Position numbers and translations under genes: made by a program. A stretch of DNA of 64,000 bases from Cichorium intybus (taxonomy: Eukaryota; Streptophyta; Magnoliopsida; Asterales; Asteraceae), in the NCBI GenBank assembly GCA_023525715.1, contig CM042010.1:87783384-87847383 (forward strand). Reading direction: 5' to 3'. Positions 24,760-37,013 of this stretch are shown piece after piece; positions within the stretch are counted from its first letter, which is position 1; each line of letters begins with the position of its first letter. The notes below the pieces were generated by a model, which was not told where the DNA came from, made no database searches, and was given only the letters and a program-made list of their open reading frames with translations.

Positions 24760-25839
24760 TAGAAGTCATACAGGTCGTGTGGTAGACCTTTTCGAAACTA
24801 TTTTGGCCTTGCAGGAGTTACATGTGTTGTCTTCTAGTTACTGTAGCATCCAGTAGACTTACACGGGTCGAGTTTCGGAGCACGGGTCGGATTTTTTAAA
24901 AGTTAACGATGCTAACTTTAAAGGTTAGTGTCGCTAACCTGCTTCAGTGGGGTTATTTGGACAGCTTTCCTCATTTACCCCATTTACGAACCAAAATCCT
25001 CCTAGGTTATTTTCATAGCAAAATGTGCGAAATTTGGTCATTTTGATCAAGGATTTTGTGTAGTAAAAGTTTGTGGAGGTTGGATTTAACACCCGAAATG
25101 CGTTCTCTAGTTCTTAATTCACAAGGTTAGTTATTTTGAGTTTTAGGGTTTCATAATCTAGATGTCCAAATCTGAAAGTATACTTCAATTCATCTCATGT
25201 GTTGTTAGTGGATTGCTAATATATGTTGTATTGAGTCCTCGTTGCGAATATTGTAATGTTTTAACGATTGATTTGGTAAAACCGTGAAATTGGGGGTTTC
25301 GGGTTGATAGCATATGATATTCACTAATTGTGATTTGTATTAGTTATTTATTTCTTAATCATTTGAGTTAAGTATTCTGGAAATGCCTGAGGATGTTTAA
25401 GATATGATATGTGATTTCATTTTACAGTTGATACTCGTAGGATGGAAGGAAGTACGTAAGATACAGGTGAACCTCGAGCTCTACAGAAGTTAGATGAGTA
25501 GGTTCTAATTCATTATTTATGATTAGATTACTATATAATTGAATTAACTATTCTTTGAACTATTTCCGTTATCAGAAGATATATATATATTTAAAAAAAT
25601 GTCTTGTCGTTATCCCGTCCTCATCGGAGTCAAGCCGCCAATTTGGAAAAGATATCACTTAGGGTGGTGAAAAGATTGCATCTACTGTAGATATTTTGAA
25701 TTTCGGTATTAAGAACGTGAGTTGTCCTTTCAGTTCCTGCTGTAAGATGCTATATAAACGGGTATGTATCATCATTTGTATCTAAGATCTTTTCAGTCTC
25801 ATTCTTTCCTACTACTAGTTTATTCTTATATAATTTCAG
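24760..25839 (+). promoter_or_regulatory. Upstream region and untranslated leader exon of the RWP-RK gene, element A
   Basis: Homologous to 48102-49301 of element B. It holds two 15-bp near-palindromes (24902-24916, 24923-24939) 21 bp apart and a short TA run at 25581-25590. A probable leader exon ends at a donor AACGG|GTATGT (25761/25762), with its acceptor at 25839. In the leader, stops occur in every frame in both copies, so I treat it as untranslated. Confidence 0.5.
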
Positions 25840-25854
25840 ATTTCCAATCGAGGC

Positions 25855-27206
25855 ATGGAAAACAGATATCATATGGAAAACTTGTCAGACGTTGAGCGGA
25901 ATTTCCTAAGGGAAGAGGGTACCTCCCTATCGTTTAATCAGATACCTCTACTGGAGTCTGGTAATTATAATATCCTTAACTCCTTTTATTTCTTATTCAT
26001 TTCTCTAGCATTTTGATTTTGTTTTAAACTATGTGAGATATAGATTTTCCAGATATATTACCGCTGGATCAACTTCAAGATGATCCTGAAGTTTTTCCTC
26101 TGATGGGTATTCTCCCTGAAGATCCACTGCCTTTAAATCAAGACATTGCTGTTAGGCAATCTCAATATATACTTCCAGGTTAAGTCATTTTGTTGAGCTT
26201 TATGTTTATTTTTCTTAATTATCTAACATACGTTATACACAGATCCATTTGTAGATGACCTTACTAATGATAATCTAAGCATGAACGTGCCCATACTGCA
26301 TAGTGGAGTAGGTCTAACAAATCAGTGGTTTCAAACTGACATTCAAAATCAGGATCAAATACAGCCGATCCATGATGACACTATCGAGCTCGCTTCAAAG
26401 AATCCTGAGTCCGTGGGTGGTTTTCAATATCAGGATCATTTTCAATTGATCCAAAGTAACTTAGAAAGTTTCAAGAATGGGAATTCTGGGTTTATGGTTG
26501 ATTTTGGAAATCAATAACTATTACCCATAATAGGTAACAATGAAAGTGTTAGTGATTAGGATCATACACAATTGATCCAAAATGAAAACGTTTCAACCTC
26601 GATTCCAAGAACCTTTGAAATTCATAGAAAAAGGGGTTTTGGACATGCGTTGAGTAAGGAAACAATATCCATGCATTTTGATAAGCCCATTTTGGAAGCT
26701 GCAAGGGAACTCAACGTTGGATCAACACAGTTGAAGCAACGCTGTAGGAAGTTAGGCATCAAAAGTTGGCCTCGACGACAGATTAAGAGTCTACAAACTC
26801 TTATTAACCATACTCAGGTTAAGAATTGTATTTCTTTCTCCACAATTTTAATATCATGAGATTGTAATGACTGAAAGTATTTATGCAACAGGAATCGGAT
26901 AATAATCCTAGTAGAGTAGACGTAATACTTGGTCTAGAGAACGAGAAAAGAGCAATAGTCGAGGGTTCTAGTTCGAAGATAACTGATACCACAAAGAGAT
27001 TGAGGCAAGCTGCCTTTAAGGCTGTTTACAAGAAAAGAAAGGTTCAGAAGAGAGAAGAAGCTTCATCAGGGACCCATACACAGCAGCAATCTCTGCCTTC
27101 TGTTTCTGCTATGAGTGGTTTTAACCATGATTTTCTCAAGACCATAAGTGAAGAGAACCCAGAAGACTTGGCAGGTGACATAGCCCGCCTTCGGCTTTCA
27201 GATTGA
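25855..27206 (+). pseudogene. RWP-RK (RKD-like) transcription factor gene, copy A
   Basis: Four coding exons with GT-AG introns: 25855-25960, 26044-26178, 26243-26817 and 26892-27206, phases 1, 1 and 0, giving 377 codons. Residues about 217-268 form an RWP-RK DNA-binding domain (LSKETISMHFDKPILEAARE, LNVGSTQLKQRCRKLGIKSW, PRRQIKSL). Exon 4 has the LENEKRAI and TKRLRQAAFKAVYKKRK basic tail usual in this family. Exon 3 has three QDxxQxIQ-type repeats. Two premature stops lie in exon 3 (TAA 26515-26517, TAG 26557-26559), both before the domain, so full-length protein is not made; an internal start at 26572 could still give the domain. RKD proteins act in the nucleus in egg-cell and gametophyte programmes. 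The signature reads SWPRRQ instead of RWPxRK. Confidence 0.85.
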
Positions 27207-28027
27207 ATTTTTACCAATATTAGTTTAATGGAACTGTTGGTAGAAATGATTGTAGGTTTTCGATAATAGTTATTGGTCAGGTATTATCAAAATATCAGGT
27301 TGACTGTGCAAGGATAGGGGCAGATAAAGTGTCTAAATGTATGGTTCTATAGTATTATAAACTATTCCTATAGTATTTTAGCTTCATATTCTATTTTAGA
27401 GTTTCTTTATATATGATTCTTGGTAATTTTTTTTTTAAGACTTGTTGTTCACTACGATTATTCCTAAGTACATGTTAGTCACACATTGGACCAATATAGT
27501 TGATCAGGCTCTATCTATCCTAGCTATGATTACATAATTACCTAGGCCTACTCGTAGTGTTCAACTCATCTTATTACTTTTGTATTGTTCTGATTATGAC
27601 ACTGTTCTACTATGTATGTACTTCTACTTTATAAAAATATCATTTTATGTTAAAAGTATACTTTGTACGAAATGTTTTAGAGAGTTTTAGTCTCATTGTA
27701 TTTATAGTTGTATATAGTGTTGTCATCGCGGGTCAGAGTATATATATAACTCCTATATATATTGTTGGTGGGGTTTGCAGTATTATTAGTTTTTGTTTTG
27801 TACCTCAAGACTATCAAATAAGGATCGGCCAGATGAGAATTACCGGTAGGCAAGATCATTTTGGCATTAAAGCTGTTCTGAATCCAAAACCCAAGCGATA
27901 GTTCAAACTAGACACCTCACCCGTAAGTAGTCGAGAAGTAGTGTAATTAATAATAATACTTTTATTAGAAGCCTGTTGCTATAGTTGTATTCCTCTTTCG
28001 AGGATACGAGTTCTCTATAGCCAATTT
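27207..28027. other. RWP-RK 3' flank and element A leader
   Basis: 27207-27714 is homologous to 50645-51137 in element B and is probably the 3' untranslated and downstream part of the captured gene. From 27715 the copies diverge. In 27780-27990 there is a stretch (GACTATCAAATAAGGATCGGCCAG and beyond, to CGTAAGTAG) that resembles the middle of LTR B (46425-46555), so this part is LTR-derived. Confidence 0.55.
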
Positions 28028-28040
28028 GGCTCTGATACCA
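28028..28040 (-). other. Primer binding site of element A
   Basis: TGGTATCAGAGCC on the - strand directly touches the LTR, without the 2-3 base spacer seen in elements B, F, 2 and 3. Confidence 0.85.
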
Positions 28041-29952
28041 TGCCGGGCTGTGCGACTAAGTTCTTGGATCACAGGCAATTGAATATACAGTACAAGTACA
28101 ACAATAAACCAAAGGATAGTTGTATTTCATCTTGAAGTTTGAATACATGGTTCTTACAAATAATAATAGTAGAGTACATGAAATGCCTTAACAAATATAA
28201 CAAAACTAGGTTGCCTGAAATCCGTGAAGATTTCCATCTTCTGAAAGTCTCATTGATTTCCTGAGAATACATGTAGTTTTGAGAGTCAACACAAGGTTGG
28301 TGAGAGTTACAGGTCTTATGCTGAACACAGCACTGATACTTTTAAAATAACTAAAAGTATTCCTTTTGTAAGTATAATCATACTTGTAAATGAGTTTGTA
28401 AAGAGTTGCTGAAAATCGTAAGTAATACCATACTTATAAATGAATTGTATAGAGTTTTTGAAAACCATAAGTAATACCATACTTATAAATTAAATGTACG
28501 TTTATGAGAAAACCATCAATGCGTATAGTTGAGTCCTACAACCGAGCTATTCGACTGAAATGTACCCCCCTACAACGCTTCATGGACATCGTAGTAATGA
28601 AAAAGATAAGTATCACCTACATCGATTTGCAAGTCGAAGTTGTAGCTAACAACCATAGGTGGGGGTGTCAACCCGTATAGATCTATACATATGTATCTCG
28701 CTCTACTTGATTAACGGTTATAGTAGTGTGGGGTCTAGGTATTTCTACTTAGTTATGAATAGTGTCTCACTATCTAAGCCATTGATAAATGTAGGATAGA
28801 CAAGTCTAATCGAGTATGTTGAAAAGTATATACGTAAAATAGTACAATACTCGCTTATTGAAAACATTTTATAAAGCTATAATAACATTTATAAAACTTG
28901 ATATGAAATTGGTAAATGTTTATATTGCACATGTATTCTCCCCCATAATATATAAAAACATAGACAAAGGGGCCGTAACACTCACATTTGAAGCATGAAT
29001 TCAGTTTAGATATAAGAACGATCGTGTTTGAGAAGCACCGCGAAATAACACCACAAAACAACAAGGTTTTGTGCGGCGAAGTGATGGTGCGACGGTATTG
29101 GAGCGATGGCCAATGGTGGTTGTGTTCTTGGCCAAAAGGAGAGCAATTGGAGAAAGAAAGAAAAAGCTAGAAGCTTTGGTGAATTGGTGAAGAAAAATGA
29201 GATGCAAAGCCTCTTATTTATAGTCTCATGGAGTAGTTGGGGTTGGTGAAAGTGATGTCGTGGATGACATAATTCGTACGCAAAATCCCGATGTATAATA
29301 ATTTTTTCGAGACCCGAGAATTGTTGAGCCGAGTGCACTGATTCTAGAAACATAAACAGATAATTTTTTCGAGTTGCAGAACATCGGGAAATCGCGTTTA
29401 AATATTGTGCTCATTTATCCGCAGTATCCGATTAGTTGACTTTTATAAATATTTTTACTAAAAATATTTCGAGTATGGAATCCAATAATAGACCATAGTC
29501 TGAGTCCAATAATGTTCTCGGAATTTCCATATGAGGTGCGCAAGTGCCTCAACGGATCGAAACGATTTATGTAGTTAAATAAAATCAGTGTTACACTGGT
29601 TTGTTTTAGCTTGTTTTCTTATAACAGTCGTAACTTTTGCATATAAGCTCCGTTTTGAATGTTATTTATATTTTCGGAATCAGGGAAACATGTACTCTGA
29701 GGTTAGATTGCTTGTTTTGTTTCACAAATGGTTAATACTTATTTTCAGTTTTTCAGACGTATTAACTGGGGTTCAGTTTGTGCTTGAGATATTCCATTAT
29801 AGGAAGTAAGACTTTATCTCATATCTTATTTTAATAGTAATGAATCTATATATTTTCCAAAATATGCTTTAAAGTTTAAAGGTCATGTGACAAAGAGGTT
29901 TGCGGTGAATTGACTATTTATAGTTCTAGACCTAAATTTCCGGGATGTCACA
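28041..29952 (-). repeat. 5' LTR of element A
   Basis: 1912 bp. It lacks the outer 30 bp (TGTCACACCCCC to GGAACA) that the left LTR has; the join to the primer site falls at a shared CATG/ATGG. The missing bases are the U5 end on the element strand. Confidence 0.85.
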
Positions 29953-30486
29953 ATAATGGTTATATAGGTGCTGAGGATTAGTACCATTAGATTTTCGAGT
30001 GGGACGGGAGACGATTTTGGAGTTCTCCATAATCATATGTGCCAGATTGATTTGAGGAAAAGACTACCTTATATTTGCTGATGGCTGCTTAGCTGGTCGG
30101 AATGAAAACCAAGGGCGAAGTCCAGGCGGATCAGATTCAAGATGAGGGTTAAGATGGGAAGATGTGAAGGGGAACGCCTTAAGGTGAGATAGTTCGGGTA
30201 AATGAAGGTAGTGGGGTGGGGTTAGCAGAGATTGGCTAACTCATTATGGTCTCTTTGGATATCAAAGATGGATGGGGCTCTTTGAGCGGTAATGAACGAA
30301 GAGTTTGTGTCAACTTTTCCATTCGCCCGGGGGTGACATGGATTTGTATGATATTTGGGAGGATTATTGGTGATCTGGCCGGTAAGGAAATGTGGATGGT
30401 TATGTGGAGAGTTGTTCGACCGGTGGCAACAGGCTTATAGCAAATTTCGTCTCTGAAGAATTTTTAGGTGGAATTTAGAAGCATGT
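29953..30486 (+). pseudogene. Gypsy element G: integrase zinc-binding remnant
   Basis: Around 30310-30440 the broken + strand sense reads like the Gypsy integrase N-terminus: FSIRPG (His-x-x-His-Pro-Gly type), then YDIWEDYW and GNVDGYVESC in shifted frames. Stops and shifts are frequent. It continues at 37014 after element E. Confidence 0.6.
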
Positions 30487-31714
<1,228 letters not shown>

Positions 31715-31719
31715 AATTT

Positions 31720-31735
31720 TGGCGCCGTTGCCGGG
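31720..31735 (+). other. Primer binding site of element E
   Basis: TGGCGCCGTTGCCGGG, five bases after the LTR. This is the Athila-type site, usually ascribed to tRNA-Asp. Confidence 0.85.
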
Positions 31736-31829
31736 AAGTTGTGCACTTGAAAGTATTGTGTCAGTTTGTATTTTAGTTTTTGGTATTTGGTTTGATTTGA
31801 TTTGTTTTGACGGTCGTCTGTACTTGTGC

Positions 31830-33639
31830 ATGCGTACACGTCAAGGTGAACAATGGTCACCTCTTCTTTTCGATTCCGAGATTGAACAGACCGCGCGTAG
31901 AAATCGTGTGCGTAAGCGCCTGTTCAACATGAGTTTGGATGATACAAGTCGAAGGTATTACCAATGAGCCGACACGCGAGTTAATAGGGGGGCCATCGTT
32001 TATACCCCCAGTTTTAGTAGATTTTAATGTAGCCTCTACTAGTACTAGTGGTGGTGCGGTTTTAACCCCTACACCTATACCACCATGTACTCAGTTTGTA
32101 GTTCCACCCAACAGTTAACCAATCCTTAACCCTAGTGGGAATTTTTCATCTGCTGTACTGACATGGGTAGTGCAAAATCATGAGGGTATTCCACCCCAGC
32201 TAGTGCAACTTCCCCAACCACAACAACCACCACCCATTTATAAACCTCAACCACCCACTTTACAACCACCTATATTTTACAGTTAAAACCACAACAACCG
32301 CAACAGTAACAACAATATCAATACCAAGCTAGAGAGCAAGCGTACAATGACGAGGATGAGGGTTGGATGTCGAACAACCCTGTCAACCAGAACCAGCAGT
32401 GGAATCGAGGTCAGGGACCTCTGCGACAACAACAACAGCACCAACACCAAAATCAGTGGCAAGGGCAGCGATATCTAACAATGAATTGTATAATGACGGT
32501 AACTTCGTTCCCCCTTTGTATTTTTCTCAACCGATCGGGCAATCGGTTGAGTCGCACTTCTAGCCTCGGGAGTACGACGATGCATCGCGAATCTATTTTC
32601 CAGATAATGCTGAAAGTCAAGTAGATATTAGGCCTTAGTTGCTAGGAGTATTACCGGAATTTAGGGGATATAGGCAGGACGACCCGTACAACCACTTGTA
32701 TGAATTTTTAACGATAGCAAATGCCAACATCCCTAGGAACAAAAATAGGAATGTCTTTAGATTAAGGTTATTTCCTTTTCCTCTTAAAGATAAGTCCAAG
32801 TATTGGTTTACATCTCTTCAACCGAATAGTATCACGACGTGGGAACAACTCAAAATGAAGTTCCTACAGGAATTTATCCCGCCAGCAAGACGTCGGAGAT
32901 CAGGAGAGAGATACACGATTTCCAACAAAAACCTGGAGAGGCATTTCATGATGCTTTTGAAAGACTGAAGGAATTGATGAGATCGTGCCCACATCACGAG
33001 TTCCCGAGGTGGCAGCTCGTCAAATTCTTTTACGGCAGGGTAGACACGACTTACCAAGCTATGATAAACGCATCATCAAGTGGAACCATCATGATGCAAG
33101 AACTAGAGGCAGCTTGGAGATTTCTAGAACAGTTGAGCAATGGTTCTATAAAAATTACTCCTCAAGGAAACCGGTCAACACATCGAATGGAAGAAAGAAG
33201 TCAAAAATGAAATCGAGGACTTGAATAGGAAATCCGACCGATTATTGGCAACCCTTCAGCAAGGACCATAGAATCAGCAAGGACAGAGGACCCAAGAAGT
33301 AAACCAGGTATATGGCCAAGGACAGTATAATAATAATGGACAACCGTATAGACCTACAATCAGGGCGGTCAGAACTACAATGGAAGCAATCAGCCATACA
33401 ACAATCGTCAGAACAACTATCAAGGACCACCTTCTAATCAGCAATGACAATTTTAACCTACCAACAACGGTTCAAGCGGCAACAGAAACAGCAACAAGAA
33501 TTCAACCAGCAACAATCGTAACGTTCCAGAAACGCAGGAATAGGTGATAGCAAAAATGTATGAACTCGTGAATACAAGTCAGCAGCAAACACAAGCTAAT
33601 GCAAAGGCCATTGCTAACATGGAACGACAGATTGCATAG
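31830..33639 (+). pseudogene. Gag of element E (multiply broken)
   Basis: ATG at 31830 (MRTRQGEQWSPLLFDSE). The retrotransposon gag core reads in two overlapping frames: 32639-32968 (PEFRGYRQDDPYNHLYEF, RLRLFPFPLKDKSKYWF, LQPNSITTWEQLKMKFLQEF) and 32839-33210 (EIRREIHDFQQKPGEAFHDA, RLKELMRSCPHHEFPRWQLV), with the shift near 32890. Before and after the core lie Gln/Asn/Pro-rich stretches (32160-32480, 33260-33540). No CCHC knuckle is seen, as is common in this lineage. Confidence 0.8.
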
Positions 33640-33972
33640 ATGGCTAAAGATCAAAGACGAAGAGATAATGGCAAGCTCCCGAGCAGCACAAAACTAAACC
33701 CGAATCACACCCAGCGGGCAGGAAAGGAGCACGTGAACGCCGTAAAGAGTTGTATGCCGGAAAAAGTATGGAGGAAGGTAAGCATAGAGGATCTTGCGGG
33801 AGCTGAGAACAAAGACGAGGACATTGAAAAGGAGGAACAAACAATGGTCGCTGGCCTTAAACAGAAGAAATCCTCCAAGTCAAAGAAGAAGCAAGACATA
33901 CCAAGTAAGTCGTCTATTAATCAACCCCTTCTTGATGAATTGAAAGATGCCCTTGAGGATTCAGGATTTTAA
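33640..33972 (+). pseudogene. Gag-protease linker of element E
   Basis: About 110 codons, Lys/Glu-rich, with the NAVKSCMPEKVWRKVSIEDL and LKDALEDSGF blocks that precede protease in Athila-like polyproteins. It ends in TAA, and protease continues in another frame six bases later. Confidence 0.65.
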
Positions 33973-33977
33973 AGGAG

Positions 33978-34793
33978 ATGTGTCAAGAAAAAGGAAAGGT
34001 CAAGGTTCCAATACCGGAAAAAGTGCGCTTGACAGTCAAAGCAAGTGAGACACTGTTGGGTACATTGCCTAAGAAAGAGAAAGACCGTGGTTCTCCGTAC
34101 ATCACCATCACTGTCGGTGATGTGGTCATTCGGAATACATTGCTAGATCTAGGGGCCGGTGTGAATGTGTTGCCTGGCTATCTATACAACAAATACAAGA
34201 ACGAGGAGCTGGAGCCAGCCAGAACGGTCCTGCAATTGGCAAATCAACCCACGGAAGTTTCAAGAGGTAAATTAACAAACGTGATTGTCAAAGCGGGTGA
34301 CTTCTTTTATCCTGTGGATTTCTTAGTCATGGAATACGAGAGCCTGGAGGACGCACCGACGTTAATCTTGGGACGCCCATTTTTAGCTACGGTCGAAGCC
34401 GTTATGGACTGCAAGACAGGTGATTTGGATATAACCTTTGGAACGAGGAAACGAAGATTAAACATATTTGGATGTCCGATGACACTTCCACCAGGATATG
34501 ACAGTCAGTATCTGAACACAAGACCTTTGATGACGCCAAGAATGGCTAGTAAGGGCAAAGGAAATAGAAGTCAAATGCAGGACAACGAGGGTGAGGATGA
34601 GGAAATCCTCTGGAAAGCAAAAGGACACCTGCTCGCTTCAGTGGATAAATTACAGTTTCTAGATATGATAGAAATAATGGAAAATAAACATCAGGTGTTT
34701 GCAAAGGACGAAAGAAATAAAGAGGCAAAAGTGTTCCAAATTTTAGATGCCCAGCAACAGTGGATAAGTCAGGTAAGTGATCGCATGACATAG
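33978..34793 (+). CDS. Retropepsin-like aspartic protease of element E
   Basis: 271 codons without interruption. Residues about 35-150 form the protease: GSPYITITVGD, active-site block LLDLGAGVNVLP, a flap-like region, and TLILGRPFLATVEAV. It would cut the element polyprotein. After residue about 165 a Lys/Glu-rich tail (KGKGNRSQMQDNEGEDEEI, FQILDAQQQWISQVS) replaces the RT expected in an autonomous relative. It is the only long intact retroelement frame in E. Confidence 0.75.
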   Translation: MCQEKGKVKVPIPEKVRLTVKASETLLGTLPKKEKDRGSPYITITVGDVVIRNTLLDLGAGVNVLPGYLYNKYKNEELEPARTVLQLANQPTEVSRGKLTNVIVKAGDFFYPVDFLVMEYESLEDAPTLILGRPFLATVEAVMDCKTGDLDITFGTRKRRLNIFGCPMTLPPGYDSQYLNTRPLMTPRMASKGKGNRSQMQDNEGEDEEILWKAKGHLLASVDKLQFLDMIEIMENKHQVFAKDERNKEAKVFQILDAQQQWISQVSDRMT

Positions 34794-36034
34794 TTAACCA
34801 CATTACTAGCGACATTAGTTCACGACATCGCACCGGAGATGGGGATATTCGTGTAAAGGGAAGGATATAAGCATCACGGTCTGGCTGAAGACGTTAAACT
34901 TAGCGCTTGTCGGGAGGCAACCCGATCTTTTGTAAATTTATGTATTTTTATTTTTAGGATTTTGGTAAATTAATTACGGTAAGAAAAGAATAAGTGTGGG
35001 GTTAATTTGGATTTTGTAAGTACGCGACGCACGCATCAAACCCGCGCGCCGCATCATACCGTAACTTCATTAGTGTTGTATTTTATTTTATTTTTTTGCT
35101 TTTTATGGTTAATGTTTGTTTGTGAGTGTTTTTGTATGCAAGTACCAACGAGATCCACCGAGGAGTTGTTTCACACAAGTGTGGGGTCACCGTACCCCTA
35201 CACTTGTCATTTACCGGCATGCTCACTGCTGCGCCACAACTCCGGACAGTCAAACCGCAATGCGCATTTTATCATGTTATATTGGTTCCAACAAGCAAGC
35301 AGTTCTACCGTCCTAAGGGGGTAACTCTTTCTCCCTTGTTCTGAAATTATTTTGTACAACGGGGACGTTGTACGGTTTTAAGTGTGGGGTGTGGGACGGT
35401 CGAAAGAGTAGTTTTTGAAAATTTTGCGAAAACAAGTCATTTTCAAAAAAATTAGCAATTTTTCAAAATTTTTAAGAAATTGTAACTTAGAAATGAATAG
35501 CTTTTGAGTGTTATAGCATCTAGTATTTTTCAAAAGATACTGTGTACTTGTTATCATGCTATGGTTTAGTCAAATAATTTGAGTTTTCAGAAGTTAGAAA
35601 ATTTCGGATTTAGAACACTTTACGATTGGGATTCAGGAGGGAATTGCCAATCAGTGGCCTTTGTTGTTTGAGCCGGTAGGTCCGAAAAGGGTGGCTTGCA
35701 CCTTACTACCTAAGGTCGTCTGGTCTAGGATAGTATTTCTAAAAGCTCGTTATACATACAACATAGAAAGTCATGGATACTTCCTTAATGGCCTTTAGAA
35801 TCTGAATGAGTAAGTTGCACAGTTGTAGACTGAAAAATTGTAATCAAGGGTTCTCTAGAAAGTCGTGATTCCCAAAGGGTATTCTAGTAAATTTTTAGTA
35901 AAAATCATTTTTCATCTAACTTCTGGACGCAATAAACTTTGAAATTGAAGGCATTCAAAAATATTTAGGTTTTAGTTAGAATTTGTTAAAAACTCACTTG
36001 CTTAGGGACAAGCAAGGCACAAGTATGGGGTGTT
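34794..36034 (+). other. Element E 3' non-coding region and purine tract
   Basis: No RT or integrase motif in any frame. AAGTGTGGGGT words recur (34990, 35178, 35380). The likely purine tract AAGTATGGGGTGTT ends at 36034. The small frames at 35007-35344 look like chance. Confidence 0.6.
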
Positions 36035-37013
36035 TGACGACGTCTAGTAATATCCATTATTTTTATCATCATTGAGCCCTATTGTGAGTGAAATATATAT
36101 CTAAACCTGTTATATTACTCACTTTTCGTGTCTAGTGCTTGTGTACGAAATATGTTAAATACAGGGGTTAAATACATGCAAAATGGTGAAGCTTTGAATG
36201 AAGTCCACTTTCAGGCGAAAAGACATACGCACCGCAGACTGAAAGGCACACGCGCTGCGAAAAGTAAAATATCATATCAGACTTTGAAAATTCAACTAGC
36301 GAACATCGGGGTAAAAGATAAGGACATGTCGCGGATTTCATCGTTGCGCGGCACGGATGGTCAATTTTTGCAACTATAAATAGAGGCTTCCGGTTCGTGT
36401 TTCGGGAGCAAAGACCCGACCATTGAGTGGAACTCAGGCCTCTTCGACTCGTATTTTCGTATTTCAGTGTTCGATAGTTGGTAGTTGCATAGTTTTAGTT
36501 ATTTTATTGTTTTTCGGTATTGTTTATCGCACGTTTTCAACGGTTCTGACTTGTAGAATCTGTTTGACCGTGTCGATCTGGATTATCAAGAAAAGTCAGT
36601 AACATTCGGCTTTTGGTTTTGGTTTAGTTTAATGCAATCATTCAGTTTTGGTTATTTTACGGTTTCGATTTCGGTTTAAGATTATTGTTCGTTTTATCGA
36701 TTGTTTGGCATTGGGTGTTTCTGATTTCTCTAAGTATACCCTCGGGATCAGAATGTTTGGTTTGGTTCGATTGAGATTGGATTCAAGTATTCAATAGTCA
36801 CAAGTTTATGTTTTCGGTGATTGTCGCTTTATTGGATTTTTGTGATGTGTATGGATCGACACCATTTATAGAGTGACACTATAGATCGGTTATTACTTGA
36901 CACATACTTCAAACAATGACTCCATAGATCGAGCCTTACTCCCAGTTAGCTAGTGTGCTTGTAAGGTATTAAATCATATATTTTTGACCGTATCAACGAC
37001 TGCGATGATGTCA
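36035..37013 (+). repeat. 3' LTR of element E
   Basis: 979 bp, TGACGACG to GATGTCA, TATA box 36375-36382, without the microsatellite expansion. Target duplication CATGT follows. Confidence 0.88.

Larger units (their letters stand above)
22749..29952 (-). mobile_element. Element A: non-autonomous LTR retrotransposon carrying an RWP-RK gene
   Basis: 7204 bp flanked by ATAAT on both sides (22744-22748 and 29953-29957). Left LTR 22749-24691, right LTR 28041-29952, internal region 3349 bp. The tRNA-Met primer site (28028-28040) and the purine tract (24692-24708) show that the element reads on the - strand. No gag, protease, integrase or RT can be found inside. Instead the internal region carries, on the + strand, an intron-containing RWP-RK transcription factor gene. 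The two LTRs differ at only a few positions per 100 bp by eye, so the insertion is fairly young. Confidence 0.88.
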
